From contig NZ_CP114052.1 in NCBI RefSeq assembly GCF_027125355.1, positions 124,001-188,000 of the forward strand: 64,000 nucleotides of DNA. Direction: 5' to 3'. Positions 35,519 through 43,119 of the stretch are shown here, one piece after another. Source of the stretch: Peptostreptococcus equinus (GTDB taxonomy: Bacteria; Bacillota; Clostridia; Peptostreptococcales; Peptostreptococcaceae). Position 1 is the stretch's first letter, and every line of letters begins with the position of its first letter. A model generated the notes under the pieces. It searched no databases, had not been told where the DNA came from, and saw only the letters and a program-made list of their open reading frames with translations. Both the position numbers and the translations under genes were made by a program.

Positions 35519-36316
35519 ATGATTGAAGTTACAAGAGAATATTTAGTAAGAGCTCTATCAAATAAAAAACCAGATACAGATAGAGTTTTAAATGAAAATC
35601 ATAATAAAGATATTAATAGAAATCCTGATAGTGAACTTGATAAAATTTCAAAAGAAAAAATTAACATAAAAAATTTGGTTGATTTAAGGAATATTAAAAT
35701 TGATTCAATAGATATAAGTGATTTAGATTTTTCTTATGTTGATTTATCTTGGTCAGAAATAAGAAATACTTCTTGCAAAAATACTGATTTTAGCCATTCA
35801 AAGCTAGAAAATACACTTTGTAGAAATGTGGATTTTTATAGGGCGAATTTAGAAGGCTCAAGCCTTAGTGCATGCGACTTTAGGACTTGTAGTCTAAAAG
35901 AAGCAAATTGCATAGGAAGTGATTTCAAAAACTCCATTTTACTAGATACAAATTTAGAAGGAATAATATATGATAAATCTACTAAAAATTTTTCCCTAAG
36001 ATGTCCTGAAGAAGGATATTTTATTGGGTATAAAAAATGCTTCAATGATCTTCTGGTAACATTACTGATACCAACAGATGCTAAGAGGTCTTCAGGAACG
36101 AATTCAGCATGTAGGTGCGATAAAGCAAAAGTTATAGCAATTAGTAAACTAGATGGCAGTGGATTTTATAGGGAAGCAGTATCTTTGGTTGATGAAACTT
36201 TTATATATAGGTTGGGACAATTTTCTTATGCGGATAGTTTTGATGATAATAGATGGTTAGATTCATCACATGGTATACATTTTTGGATGACTAAAGAAGA
36301 AGCTATTGCGTATTAA
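35519..36316 (+). CDS. Pentapeptide-repeat protein with extra C-terminal domain
   Basis: 265 residues. Residues ~55-150 form pentapeptide repeats of A(D/N)LXX type, e.g. DLDFSYVDLSW, NTDFSHSKLENT, NVDFYRANLEGSSLSAC, predicted to fold as a right-handed beta helix. The C-terminal ~110 residues (PEEGYFIGYKKC, LLIPTDAKRSSGT, CRCDKAKVI) match the extension seen in other Firmicute pentapeptide proteins, as I recall DUF5758. No signal peptide. Function unknown. It sits 64 bp after purR, where spoVG-type genes occur in spore formers. Confidence 0.82.
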   Translation: MIEVTREYLVRALSNKKPDTDRVLNENHNKDINRNPDSELDKISKEKINIKNLVDLRNIKIDSIDISDLDFSYVDLSWSEIRNTSCKNTDFSHSKLENTLCRNVDFYRANLEGSSLSACDFRTCSLKEANCIGSDFKNSILLDTNLEGIIYDKSTKNFSLRCPEEGYFIGYKKCFNDLLVTLLIPTDAKRSSGTNSACRCDKAKVIAISKLDGSGFYREAVSLVDETFIYRLGQFSYADSFDDNRWLDSSHGIHFWMTKEEAIAY

Positions 36317-36384
36317 TTAAGGTCTAGTTCAATATTTTGTAATAAAATATTTATCAGACTAATTTTAGAAAGGTAATTGTGCTA

Positions 36385-37038
36385 ATGAGAAAATTATGGA
36401 ATTTAATAAAGTTAATTTGTTTGGCCATTATTATAGCTTTTTTATTTTATTTGATTCCAGACAAGAGCTTGAATGTTGGTGAAAAATATCAAAATCCAGA
36501 TTTTCCCAATGGATGTGAAATAACTGCACTTCAAATGTTAATGAATTATAACAATATTAACATAAGTAAGGATATAATAAATGATTATTTGCCAAAATCT
36601 GGTTTTTCAAATGCAGATCCAGAACTAGCTTATATAGGAAACCCTAGAAGTAGTTCAGATGGATTTTATTGTTATGCAGGGCCTATTGTTCAGGCAGCTA
36701 ACTCATATTTTAAAGATAATGGAATAGATAAGCAAGCTAGGGATAAGACTGGGATGAATATATTGCTATTGTTTCATCGTGTAGCGGTAGAAAAACAACC
36801 AGTAGCTGTATGGTTTACAACTGATTATAAATCACCAGAAGAATCTATGGTATCTTATACAGATAAAAATGGCAATAAAAACAAATTATATAAAAATCTT
36901 CACTGTGTAGTAGTTGAAGGTATGGGGCTTGGTAAAGTTAAAATTGTAGATCCAATAAAGGGTAAGCAATCTTTGTATTTTTGGCAATTTATAAAAATAT
37001 ATTACCAAATGGGTCAAAGAGCTATAATAATTAAATAA
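36385..37038 (+). CDS. Membrane-anchored C39-like cysteine peptidase
   Basis: 217 residues. An N-terminal hydrophobic segment (LIKLICLAIIIAFLFYLI) suggests a signal anchor. The domain following fits Peptidase_C39_2: PNGCEITALQMLMNY carries the likely nucleophile Cys, LHCVVVEGMG the His and KIVDPIKGK the Asp. Such proteins are secreted proteases or bacteriocin-type leaders' relatives; here there is no ABC transporter, so it is not a lantibiotic exporter. The ATG at 36385 is preferred, with a GTG at 36379 possible. Confidence 0.78.
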   Translation: MRKLWNLIKLICLAIIIAFLFYLIPDKSLNVGEKYQNPDFPNGCEITALQMLMNYNNINISKDIINDYLPKSGFSNADPELAYIGNPRSSSDGFYCYAGPIVQAANSYFKDNGIDKQARDKTGMNILLLFHRVAVEKQPVAVWFTTDYKSPEESMVSYTDKNGNKNKLYKNLHCVVVEGMGLGKVKIVDPIKGKQSLYFWQFIKIYYQMGQRAIIIK

Positions 37039-37097
37039 GTTATAAAAAAATAAATTTAATTAAGAATATAAATAGATAAGTAGGGGAGGATTTTATA

Positions 37098-38471
37098 ATG
37101 AAAAAAGCAATTGTGTTGGCAGCTGGAAAAGGAACTAGAATGAAATCAAGTTCACCAAAGGTTGTTCACAAAGTATGTGGAAAAGAAATGGTAAATCATG
37201 TCATAGATTCTTCAAAAAAAGCAGGAGTAGATCAAATTATAGCTATACTTGGACATGGTATAGATCAGGTGAAATCTGTATTAGGTGAAGATGTAAAAAC
37301 TGTATATCAAGAAGAACAGTTAGGAACAGCACATGCTGTAATGATGGCAGATAAGTATATAAATGATGAAGATACTGTAGTAGTATTATGTGGAGACACT
37401 CCGCTTATAATGCCTGAGACTATGAATAAATTCTTTGAATATCATGATAATGGAAATTATGGGGTAACAGTGTTAACTGCAAGAGTTGAAGATCCTACAG
37501 GATATGGAAGAATAGTTAGAGATGAAAATGGTAGTTTAGTCAAAATAGTTGAGCAAAAAGATGCAGATGAAAACACTTTAAAGATAGATGAAATAAATTC
37601 AGGTATTTATTGTTTTAATGGAGCTTATTTAAAATCTTCATTACAATATGTTGGAAACGATAATGCACAGGGAGAATACTATTTACCTGATACAATAGAG
37701 ATTATAAAATCTCAAGGGATGGATACAGGTGCTTTTTTAGGAGCTACAATTGATGAATTGATGGGTGTTAATTCAAGAAATCAACTTTCTGTAGCTGAAA
37801 AGACTATGAAGCTGAGAATTAATGAAATGCATATGACTAATGGTGTTACTATAATAGACACAGATTCTACATATATAGATGCAGATGTAGAAATAGGAAA
37901 TGACACAATAATTCTACCAGGCTGTATGCTAACAAAAGGAACAAAAATTGGAACTAACTGTAAGATAGGGCCATATACATGTATAGAAAACTCTGTAGTT
38001 GGAGATGGAACTTCAGTTAAAAAATCGGAATTAATAGACGCAAAAGTAGGTATGGACACTAATGTAGGCCCATATGCTTATCTGAGACCCAAGTCAGATA
38101 TAGGAGATAATTGCAAAATTGGTGACTTTGTAGAGGTTAAAAATACTCAATTTGGTGATGGTTCAAAGGCATCTCATTTATCTTATATAGGTGATGCGGA
38201 AGTAGGAAAAAATGTAAATATAGGTTGTGGAGTGGTATTTGTAAATTATGATGGTAAAAATAAATTCAAATCAATTGTAAAGGATAATGCCTTTGTAGGG
38301 TCTAACGCAAATCTAGTAGCTCCAGTAACTATAGAAGAAGATGCTTTTATAGCTACAGGGTCTACAATAACTGATGACATACCAGTTGGAGCTTTGGCCG
38401 TTGCTAGACAAAGACAAGTAGTAAAAGAAGGTTGGGTAGCAAAGAAAAGAGAAAAAGATAATAAAAAATAA
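37098..38471 (+). CDS. glmU: Bifunctional GlmU: GlcN-1-P acetyltransferase / UDP-GlcNAc pyrophosphorylase
   Basis: 457 residues. The N-terminal nucleotidyltransferase has AIVLAAGKGTRMKS, LGTAHAVMMA and CGDTPLI. The C-terminal left-handed beta helix carries hexapeptide repeats and ends with AYLRPKSDIGDNCKIG, FVNYDGKNKF and IATGSTITDDIP. It makes UDP-GlcNAc for peptidoglycan and teichoic acids. GGGGAGG precedes the ATG. The glmU-prs order is conserved in Firmicutes. Confidence 0.98.
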   Translation: MKKAIVLAAGKGTRMKSSSPKVVHKVCGKEMVNHVIDSSKKAGVDQIIAILGHGIDQVKSVLGEDVKTVYQEEQLGTAHAVMMADKYINDEDTVVVLCGDTPLIMPETMNKFFEYHDNGNYGVTVLTARVEDPTGYGRIVRDENGSLVKIVEQKDADENTLKIDEINSGIYCFNGAYLKSSLQYVGNDNAQGEYYLPDTIEIIKSQGMDTGAFLGATIDELMGVNSRNQLSVAEKTMKLRINEMHMTNGVTIIDTDSTYIDADVEIGNDTIILPGCMLTKGTKIGTNCKIGPYTCIENSVVGDGTSVKKSELIDAKVGMDTNVGPYAYLRPKSDIGDNCKIGDFVEVKNTQFGDGSKASHLSYIGDAEVGKNVNIGCGVVFVNYDGKNKFKSIVKDNAFVGSNANLVAPVTIEEDAFIATGSTITDDIPVGALAVARQRQVVKEGWVAKKREKDNKK

Positions 38472-38539
38472 ACAAATTAATGAAATTAAAATTTTAGGAA
38501 AATAAATTTATATAAGTCATCATAAGAATCATAGAATTA

Positions 38540-38548
38540 TGGTATAAT
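38540..38548 (+). promoter_or_regulatory. prs extended -10 promoter
   Basis: TGGTATAAT, 65 bp upstream of prs, is an extended -10 without a clear -35. It would supplement read-through from glmU. Confidence 0.5.
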
Positions 38549-38612
38549 AAAAAGGAATATTTATAAATAAATTTTAATATAGTTATATTTTACTTTAGGA
38601 GGTTTGTGAATT

Positions 38613-39566
38613 ATGAGTTGTTACAATAGCCATAAGATGAAGCTTATTGCTGGTAACGCATCTAAGGAATTAGCTGAAAAAATAGCTAAGAGCTTGGGTA
38701 TGGACCTAGTAGACTGCAAGGTTGAAACTTTTAGTGATGGGGAAATATCAGTGTCTATCAATGAAACAATAAGAGGATGCGATGTATTTGTTATACAGTC
38801 AACTAATAGTCCAGTAAATAATAATTTAATGGAGCTATTAATATTAATAGATGCATTAAAGAGAGCATCAGTAGGAACAGTAGCGGCTGTAATACCATAT
38901 TACGGTTACGCAAGACAGGATAGAAAAGCAAAGGCCAGAGATCCAATTACAGCTAAGTTAGTTGCAAATTTATTGACTGCAGCTGGTGCAGATAGAATTC
39001 TTACAATGGACTTACATGCATCACAGATACAAGGATATTTCGATATTCCACTAGATCATTTATTAGGAGGAACTATACTGGCTGATTACTTTAAGAGTTT
39101 AAACTTAGAAGATTTAGTTGTTGTATCTCCTGATTTAGGAAGTGTTACAAGATCTAGAAAATTTGCTAACAATATAAGCAAGGAAACTCCAATTGCAATA
39201 ATAGATAAGAGAAGACCTAAGCCAAATGTTAGTGAAGTAATGAACATAATAGGTGAGGTTAAAGATAAGAATGTTATCTTGCTTGATGACATGATTGATA
39301 CAGCTGGAACAATAGTAAATGCAGCAGCAGCGCTTAAGAAATTTGGGGCGAAGGATGTATATGCTTGTTGTACACATGCAGTTCTTTCAGGTCCAGCAAT
39401 TGAAAGAATAGATAATTCAGTAATCAAGGAACTTGTAGTACTTGATACAATTGAACTTCCAGAAGAAAAGAAAATAGATAAAATAAAGATTAGATCTGTT
39501 GCAGATCTTTTCGCAGATGCAATCAATAGAATATATACTTGTGATTCAGTAAGTAAGCTGTTCTAG
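38613..39566 (+). CDS. prs: Ribose-phosphate pyrophosphokinase
   Basis: 317-residue PRPP synthase, supplying PRPP for purines, pyrimidines, NAD and amino acids. [19 protein letters not shown] (ATP-binding), [12 protein letters not shown] (metal-binding His/Asp) and [19 protein letters not shown] (ribose-5-phosphate loop) are canonical. AGGAGG precedes it. PRPP is also the effector of PurR, encoded upstream, and a substrate of PncB. Confidence 0.98.
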   Translation: MSCYNSHKMKLIAGNASKELAEKIAKSLGMDLVDCKVETFSDGEISVSINETIRGCDVFVIQSTNSPVNNNLMELLILIDALKRASVGTVAAVIPYYGYARQDRKAKARDPITAKLVANLLTAAGADRILTMDLHASQIQGYFDIPLDHLLGGTILADYFKSLNLEDLVVVSPDLGSVTRSRKFANNISKETPIAIIDKRRPKPNVSEVMNIIGEVKDKNVILLDDMIDTAGTIVNAAAALKKFGAKDVYACCTHAVLSGPAIERIDNSVIKELVVLDTIELPEEKKIDKIKIRSVADLFADAINRIYTCDSVSKLF

Positions 39567-39603
39567 TATACAGTTTATTTTTGAAATAAAAAATTCATAT
39601 CAA

Positions 39604-39644
39604 CAATCAAAAAAAGTCCAATTAAATTGGACTTTTTTTGATTG
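39604..39644 (+). terminator. Terminator after prs
   Basis: 20-bp perfect inverted repeat (39604-39623 and 39625-39644) including the GTCCAATT/AATTGGAC core with A7/T7 flanks. Confidence 0.93.
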
Positions 39645-39687
39645 TGCTTTAAAATGATAATAATATTATTAAATAAAATTAAAAAGA

Positions 39688-39716
39688 TTGAAATTTAACA
39701 ATATCTAGGTTATAAT
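39688..39716 (+). promoter_or_regulatory. Promoter of the Mpv17-like gene
   Basis: TTGAAA (39688-39693), 17-bp spacer, TATAAT (39711-39716). Confidence 0.85.
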
Positions 39717-39766
39717 ATATAAGTCTTGGATAACGATTTCAATTAGAAGAATATTTAGGAGGAAAA

Positions 39767-40321
39767 ATGTCTATTTTAACGAATCATTATGTATTATCAT
39801 TTATTAAATTCGCAATATTAGCGACTCTTGGTGAAATAATAGCATGCAGTATTAAAAACAAAAAATTTACAGTTCCACATTCTATAGGAGCTAGAATGCT
39901 TATCTGGGGCTTACTTGGAGTATGGATAGCATTTATGATGGGTATATTTGCTGATTCAATGGCAACAAAACTTACAAAAGCTGGTCTGGACTTGTCTACA
40001 CTATTTGGTACTTTTATTTTCGGTTTAGTGACTTCGTTAGTTATGAACTTCTGTTTTGGGCCAGTATTTATGGTATTTCACAAGCATACAGACACATACT
40101 TAGAACTAAGACATCAAGATAGAAATAAGAAAATAACTTTGAAAGATATTTGCAATAATATAGACTATTATGCTTATGCTAAAAATGTATTGATAGGGAC
40201 TATACCGACGTTTTGGATACCTGCTCATACAATAACATTTATGATACCAGCAGATTTCAGAGTACTATTTGCTGCATTCCTTTCAATTTGTCTAGGAATT
40301 ATATTATCGTTAAAATCATAG
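39767..40321 (+). CDS. Mpv17/PMP22-like membrane protein
   Basis: 184 residues with about four hydrophobic segments. The C-terminal segment FWIPAHTITFMIPADFRVLF resembles the conserved W-x-P-x-(Q/H)-x-x-x-F-x-x-P-x-x-x-R-V signature of the Mpv17/PMP22 family, best known from eukaryotic organelle membranes. This assignment rests on motif and topology only. Function in bacteria is unknown. AGGAGG precedes the ATG. The gene has its own promoter and a terminator after it. Confidence 0.62.
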   Translation: MSILTNHYVLSFIKFAILATLGEIIACSIKNKKFTVPHSIGARMLIWGLLGVWIAFMMGIFADSMATKLTKAGLDLSTLFGTFIFGLVTSLVMNFCFGPVFMVFHKHTDTYLELRHQDRNKKITLKDICNNIDYYAYAKNVLIGTIPTFWIPAHTITFMIPADFRVLFAAFLSICLGIILSLKS

Positions 40322-40387
40322 TAAAAAGTAAAAAGTAAAAAGTAAAAAGTAAAAAGTAAAAAGTAAAAAGTAAAAAGTAAAAAGTAA
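40321..40387. repeat. Heptanucleotide tandem repeat (GTAAAAA)n
   Basis: Nine perfect copies of GTAAAAA (40321-40383) plus a partial tenth. They begin on the last base of the preceding stop codon and end just before a terminator. The array is non-coding on the + strand. Perfect copies suggest a length-variable microsatellite. Confidence 0.95.
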
Positions 40388-40390
40388 CCT

Positions 40391-40425
40391 AAAAAATCTG
40401 ACTCATATGAGTCAGATTTTTTAAT
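40391..40425. terminator. Terminator after the heptamer array
   Basis: Perfect 32-bp palindrome (40391-40422, core ATCTGACTCATATGAGTCAGAT shown here only by its half ATCTGACTCAT) with A6/T6 ends; works in both directions. Confidence 0.92.
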
Positions 40426-40472
40426 ATACATTTTGTCTATAAAACTAAAGGAAAATATTAGGAGGGATATAC

Positions 40473-41552
40473 TTGAGCTTTATAGGGAAATGTATTATTA
40501 AAAACAATCACGAAGATATTTCGGATATTCATATCAGAGAAAATGAGTTTATCTATATCAGAAAAAATGGATTATTAGTGAAAACAGATTTAATGGCCAA
40601 ATTAAATTATATACAGGAATTTTTCGAAGAGATTGATGTTGATTTTGAAAAAATTTTAAAAAAATTAAATATAAATAAGCAAGTTGATTTTTCTTTTGAA
40701 CTTAGAGAATTAGGAAAAAGATCCAGGGCTAATATATTTTTTTCAATGGATAGAATATGTGTAGTTATTAGACTTATAAAAGATAATATTGATAATTTAA
40801 AGGCTTTAAATATAAGTTTAAAAGAAAGTGACTTATCAAATTTTTCAAGTGGTTTAGTATTTGTAACTGGACCAACGGGCTCAGGGAAGACCAGTACTTT
40901 AGCAGCTATAATTGAGTATATAAATCAAAATGAAAATAAGCATATCATTTGTCTTGAAGATCCAATTGAATATACTTATATCAGTAAAAAATCCCTTATT
41001 ACTCAAGTCGAGGTTAAGAATGACAGCAAAGATTTTAAAGAGGCTTTAAAATCAAGTCTTAGACAGGATCCAGATATTATTGTAATTGGAGAAATAAGGG
41101 ATCAGAATACTTTACTTACATGTCTTAGAGCAGCGGAAAGTGGACATTTATGTTTTTGTACCCTACATACTTTGGGAGTTGCTTCTTGTGTAGAAAGGGT
41201 GGCTAATATGATTGACATAAGATATATATCAAATATGTATTTTCAGATTTCAAAACTTACAAGATGTATAATGTCTCAGCAATTAATATTGACAAATTAT
41301 GGGGAGAGAGTGCCGGTAATTGAATTTGCAAATATTGATAGGTCTTTAGAAAATTTAATCAGAGAAGGAAAATTGAATCAGATACAAGCTTACATATTGA
41401 CTAATAAAAATATGATTAGTATGGACAAAGAACTTTTAAAATTATATGAAAATCGCATAATAAGTAAAAAATGCTTGATTAGACATTGTGTAGATTATGA
41501 TTTTATTGTTAGTAGACTTAGAAAAAATGGAGTTGATTCGCTTGATATATAA
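40473..41552 (+). CDS. PilT-like type IV pilus retraction ATPase
   Basis: 359-residue secretion ATPase of the PilT/GspE superfamily. The N-terminal PAS-like half has SDIHIRENEFIYIRKNG and VDFSFELRELGK. The ATPase core has GPTGSGKTSTLAAI (Walker A), EDPIEYTY (Asp box), SSLRQDPDIIVIGEIRD (Walker B) and TLHTLG (His box). ENLIREGKLNQIQ matches the AIRNLIRE retraction motif of PilT rather than PilB/ComGA. The zinc tetracysteine of PilB is absent. TTG start after GGAGGG. A prepilin peptidase follows; no pilin, PilB or PilC is near. Confidence 0.87.
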   Translation: MSFIGKCIIKNNHEDISDIHIRENEFIYIRKNGLLVKTDLMAKLNYIQEFFEEIDVDFEKILKKLNINKQVDFSFELRELGKRSRANIFFSMDRICVVIRLIKDNIDNLKALNISLKESDLSNFSSGLVFVTGPTGSGKTSTLAAIIEYINQNENKHIICLEDPIEYTYISKKSLITQVEVKNDSKDFKEALKSSLRQDPDIIVIGEIRDQNTLLTCLRAAESGHLCFCTLHTLGVASCVERVANMIDIRYISNMYFQISKLTRCIMSQQLILTNYGERVPVIEFANIDRSLENLIREGKLNQIQAYILTNKNMISMDKELLKLYENRIISKKCLIRHCVDYDFIVSRLRKNGVDSLDI

Positions 41553-42231
41553 TATATATTTACAGAATTTATTAATAAATTTAATATTAATAGACTTATT
41601 TGATGTTTTATTGATAATTGGATGTATTGTAATAACGTTAATTATTTTCAAAGTTTTATTTATTAGAGATATTATTTTAGCTTATAAAAGCAAATATTAT
41701 ATTTTTATCATCCTATTTCTTTGTTTAATAAACTGTACTTACATTTCACATTTTAATATATATTCATTTCTAACAATGGCATTAGTGCCTATATTTATAG
41801 TTGTTTCAATAGTAGATATTTACTATAAAAAAATTTATGATATTGATATAATGATTACTTTTATAGTTACGCTTTTAATATATTTTATTTATAATAATTT
41901 TGTCGCTTATGAGAAAAATATTTTTTTTATAGTGATCGCTGAAAATATAGTGAAAGGATTAATAGGTGGAATTATACTATTTCTAGTAACATTTTCAATA
42001 GTAAAACTTAGTAAATCAATGGGAGAAGGAGATGCATGGTTTTTCTTTGCACTTGGTATTAGTGTAGAATTATCATATACATATACTTTTTTTATATCTT
42101 CTTTTTTATCTGCAAGTATATATATATTATTAAAAGCGATATTATCTGAGAAAAAAGAATCTATTATTGCCTTTATTCCATTTATATGTATAGCTTATAT
42201 AATAAATCAGCAAATAATTAATATAAAATAG
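41527..42231 (+). CDS. A24 prepilin peptidase-like membrane protein
   Basis: 234 residues, strongly hydrophobic with about six segments. The two catalytic aspartates of the A24 family fit D97 (VDIYYKKIYD) and D169 in GEGDAWFFFALG (GxGD). The N-terminal methylase domain with CxxC is missing, as in CpaA/TadV-type peptidases. The start is uncertain: the ATG at 41527 overlaps pilT by 26 bp and has no strong ribosome binding site, and the frame is open back to 41497. It is translationally linked to pilT, so the pair probably processes and moves pilins encoded elsewhere. Confidence 0.75.
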   Translation: MELIRLIYNIYLQNLLINLILIDLFDVLLIIGCIVITLIIFKVLFIRDIILAYKSKYYIFIILFLCLINCTYISHFNIYSFLTMALVPIFIVVSIVDIYYKKIYDIDIMITFIVTLLIYFIYNNFVAYEKNIFFIVIAENIVKGLIGGIILFLVTFSIVKLSKSMGEGDAWFFFALGISVELSYTYTFFISSFLSASIYILLKAILSEKKESIIAFIPFICIAYIINQQIINIK

Positions 42232-42448
42232 GAGTATTATTTTATATTTTTAGTATATTTTTATAGTAGATTTTGAATCAATTCATATAGAATTCATTTA
42301 GATAAACTTGATTTTTATTGAAATTTTAATGTATAATTTAAAGTTAAGTGAACGACAATATTATTTTGTAAAAATTGATAAAGATTAATATTATTAGTTC
42401 ACATTATGAGCTAATCTATGGTTAGTGGGTATATACTATATGATATTG

Positions 42449-42482
42449 TTACGGTTTGATCTGGATCTAACCGTTTATTTTT
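42449..42482 (+). terminator. Probable terminator after the pilT-peptidase pair
   Basis: ACGGTT/AACCGT outer stem with an inner GATC/GATC pairing, followed by TTATTTTT. The rest of 42232-42544 is AT-rich with no gene seen. Confidence 0.65.
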
Positions 42483-42498
42483 AATGGTTTAATAAATA

Positions 42499-42527
42499 TT
42501 GACACTATCATTATTAAATTAGATAAA
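42499..42527 (+). promoter_or_regulatory. Probable pth-mfd promoter
   Basis: TTGACA (42499-42504), 17-bp spacer, GATAAA (42522-42527). The -10 is weak but the -35 is perfect and the distance to pth is right. Confidence 0.55.
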
Positions 42528-42544
42528 GGAAGGGTTAAGATATA

Positions 42545-43105
42545 ATGTATATAATAATTGGGTTGGGAAATCCAGGTAAGAAATATGAAAGAACCAGACA
42601 TAATGCTGGTTTTGATGTGATAGATAAGCTGGCAGATAAGCACAGTATTAAAGTCGACAAGATAAAACACAAGGCTTTAATAGGAGAGGGAAGAATAGGA
42701 AATGAAAAAGTAGTGCTAGTAAAGCCACAGACTTATATGAATCTCAGCGGTGAATCTGTAATCAGTTTAGTAAATTTTTACAAGATAGATTTAAAAAATC
42801 TTATAGTAATATATGATGATATAGATTTAGATGTAGGAAAGTTAAGAATTAGAAAAAAAGGAAGTGCAGGATCTCACAATGGCATGAAATCTATAATAAA
42901 GTGTATAAATAGTCAAGAATTTCCTAGAGTAAGGGTAGGAGTATCAAAGCCTCAAGCAGGAAGAGATTTGGCTGATTTTGTACTTTCAAGAGTTTCTAAA
43001 GAACAAGTGGAAGATATGGAAAGTGGATTTGATAAGGCAGTTAAGACAGTAGAAGAAATTATTGATAAGGATATTGATTCAGCGATGAATAAATATAACG
43101 GTTAG
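42545..43105 (+). CDS. pth: Peptidyl-tRNA hydrolase
   Basis: 186-residue esterase releasing peptides from drop-off peptidyl-t[23 protein letters not shown] includes the catalytic His of [47 protein letters not shown] (quoted in part: [19 protein letters not shown]) are family signatures. It lies 14 bp before mfd, the spoVC-mfd neighbourhood of Bacillus. Confidence 0.97.
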   Translation: MYIIIGLGNPGKKYERTRHNAGFDVIDKLADKHSIKVDKIKHKALIGEGRIGNEKVVLVKPQTYMNLSGESVISLVNFYKIDLKNLIVIYDDIDLDVGKLRIRKKGSAGSHNGMKSIIKCINSQEFPRVRVGVSKPQAGRDLADFVLSRVSKEQVEDMESGFDKAVKTVEEIIDKDIDSAMNKYNG

Positions 43106-43119
43106 GAATGGTGAAGTAA

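Noticed and set aside
36385..37038. Bacteriocin export peptidase domain
   Set aside because: C39-type residues are present, but there is no ABC transporter domain, no precursor peptide with a double-glycine leader nearby and a signal anchor at the N-terminus.
39086..39526. 146-codon - strand frame inside prs
   Set aside because: It is the antisense shadow of a highly conserved enzyme and has no recognisable domain.
40321..40387. CRISPR array
   Set aside because: The 7-bp units are contiguous with no spacers, and no cas genes are present. No other CRISPR-like array was seen in the window.
40225..40431. - strand frame encoding a repetitive Phe/Leu-rich peptide
   Set aside because: It is simply the reverse reading of the GTAAAAA repeat and the end of the Mpv17-like gene, with no ribosome binding site.
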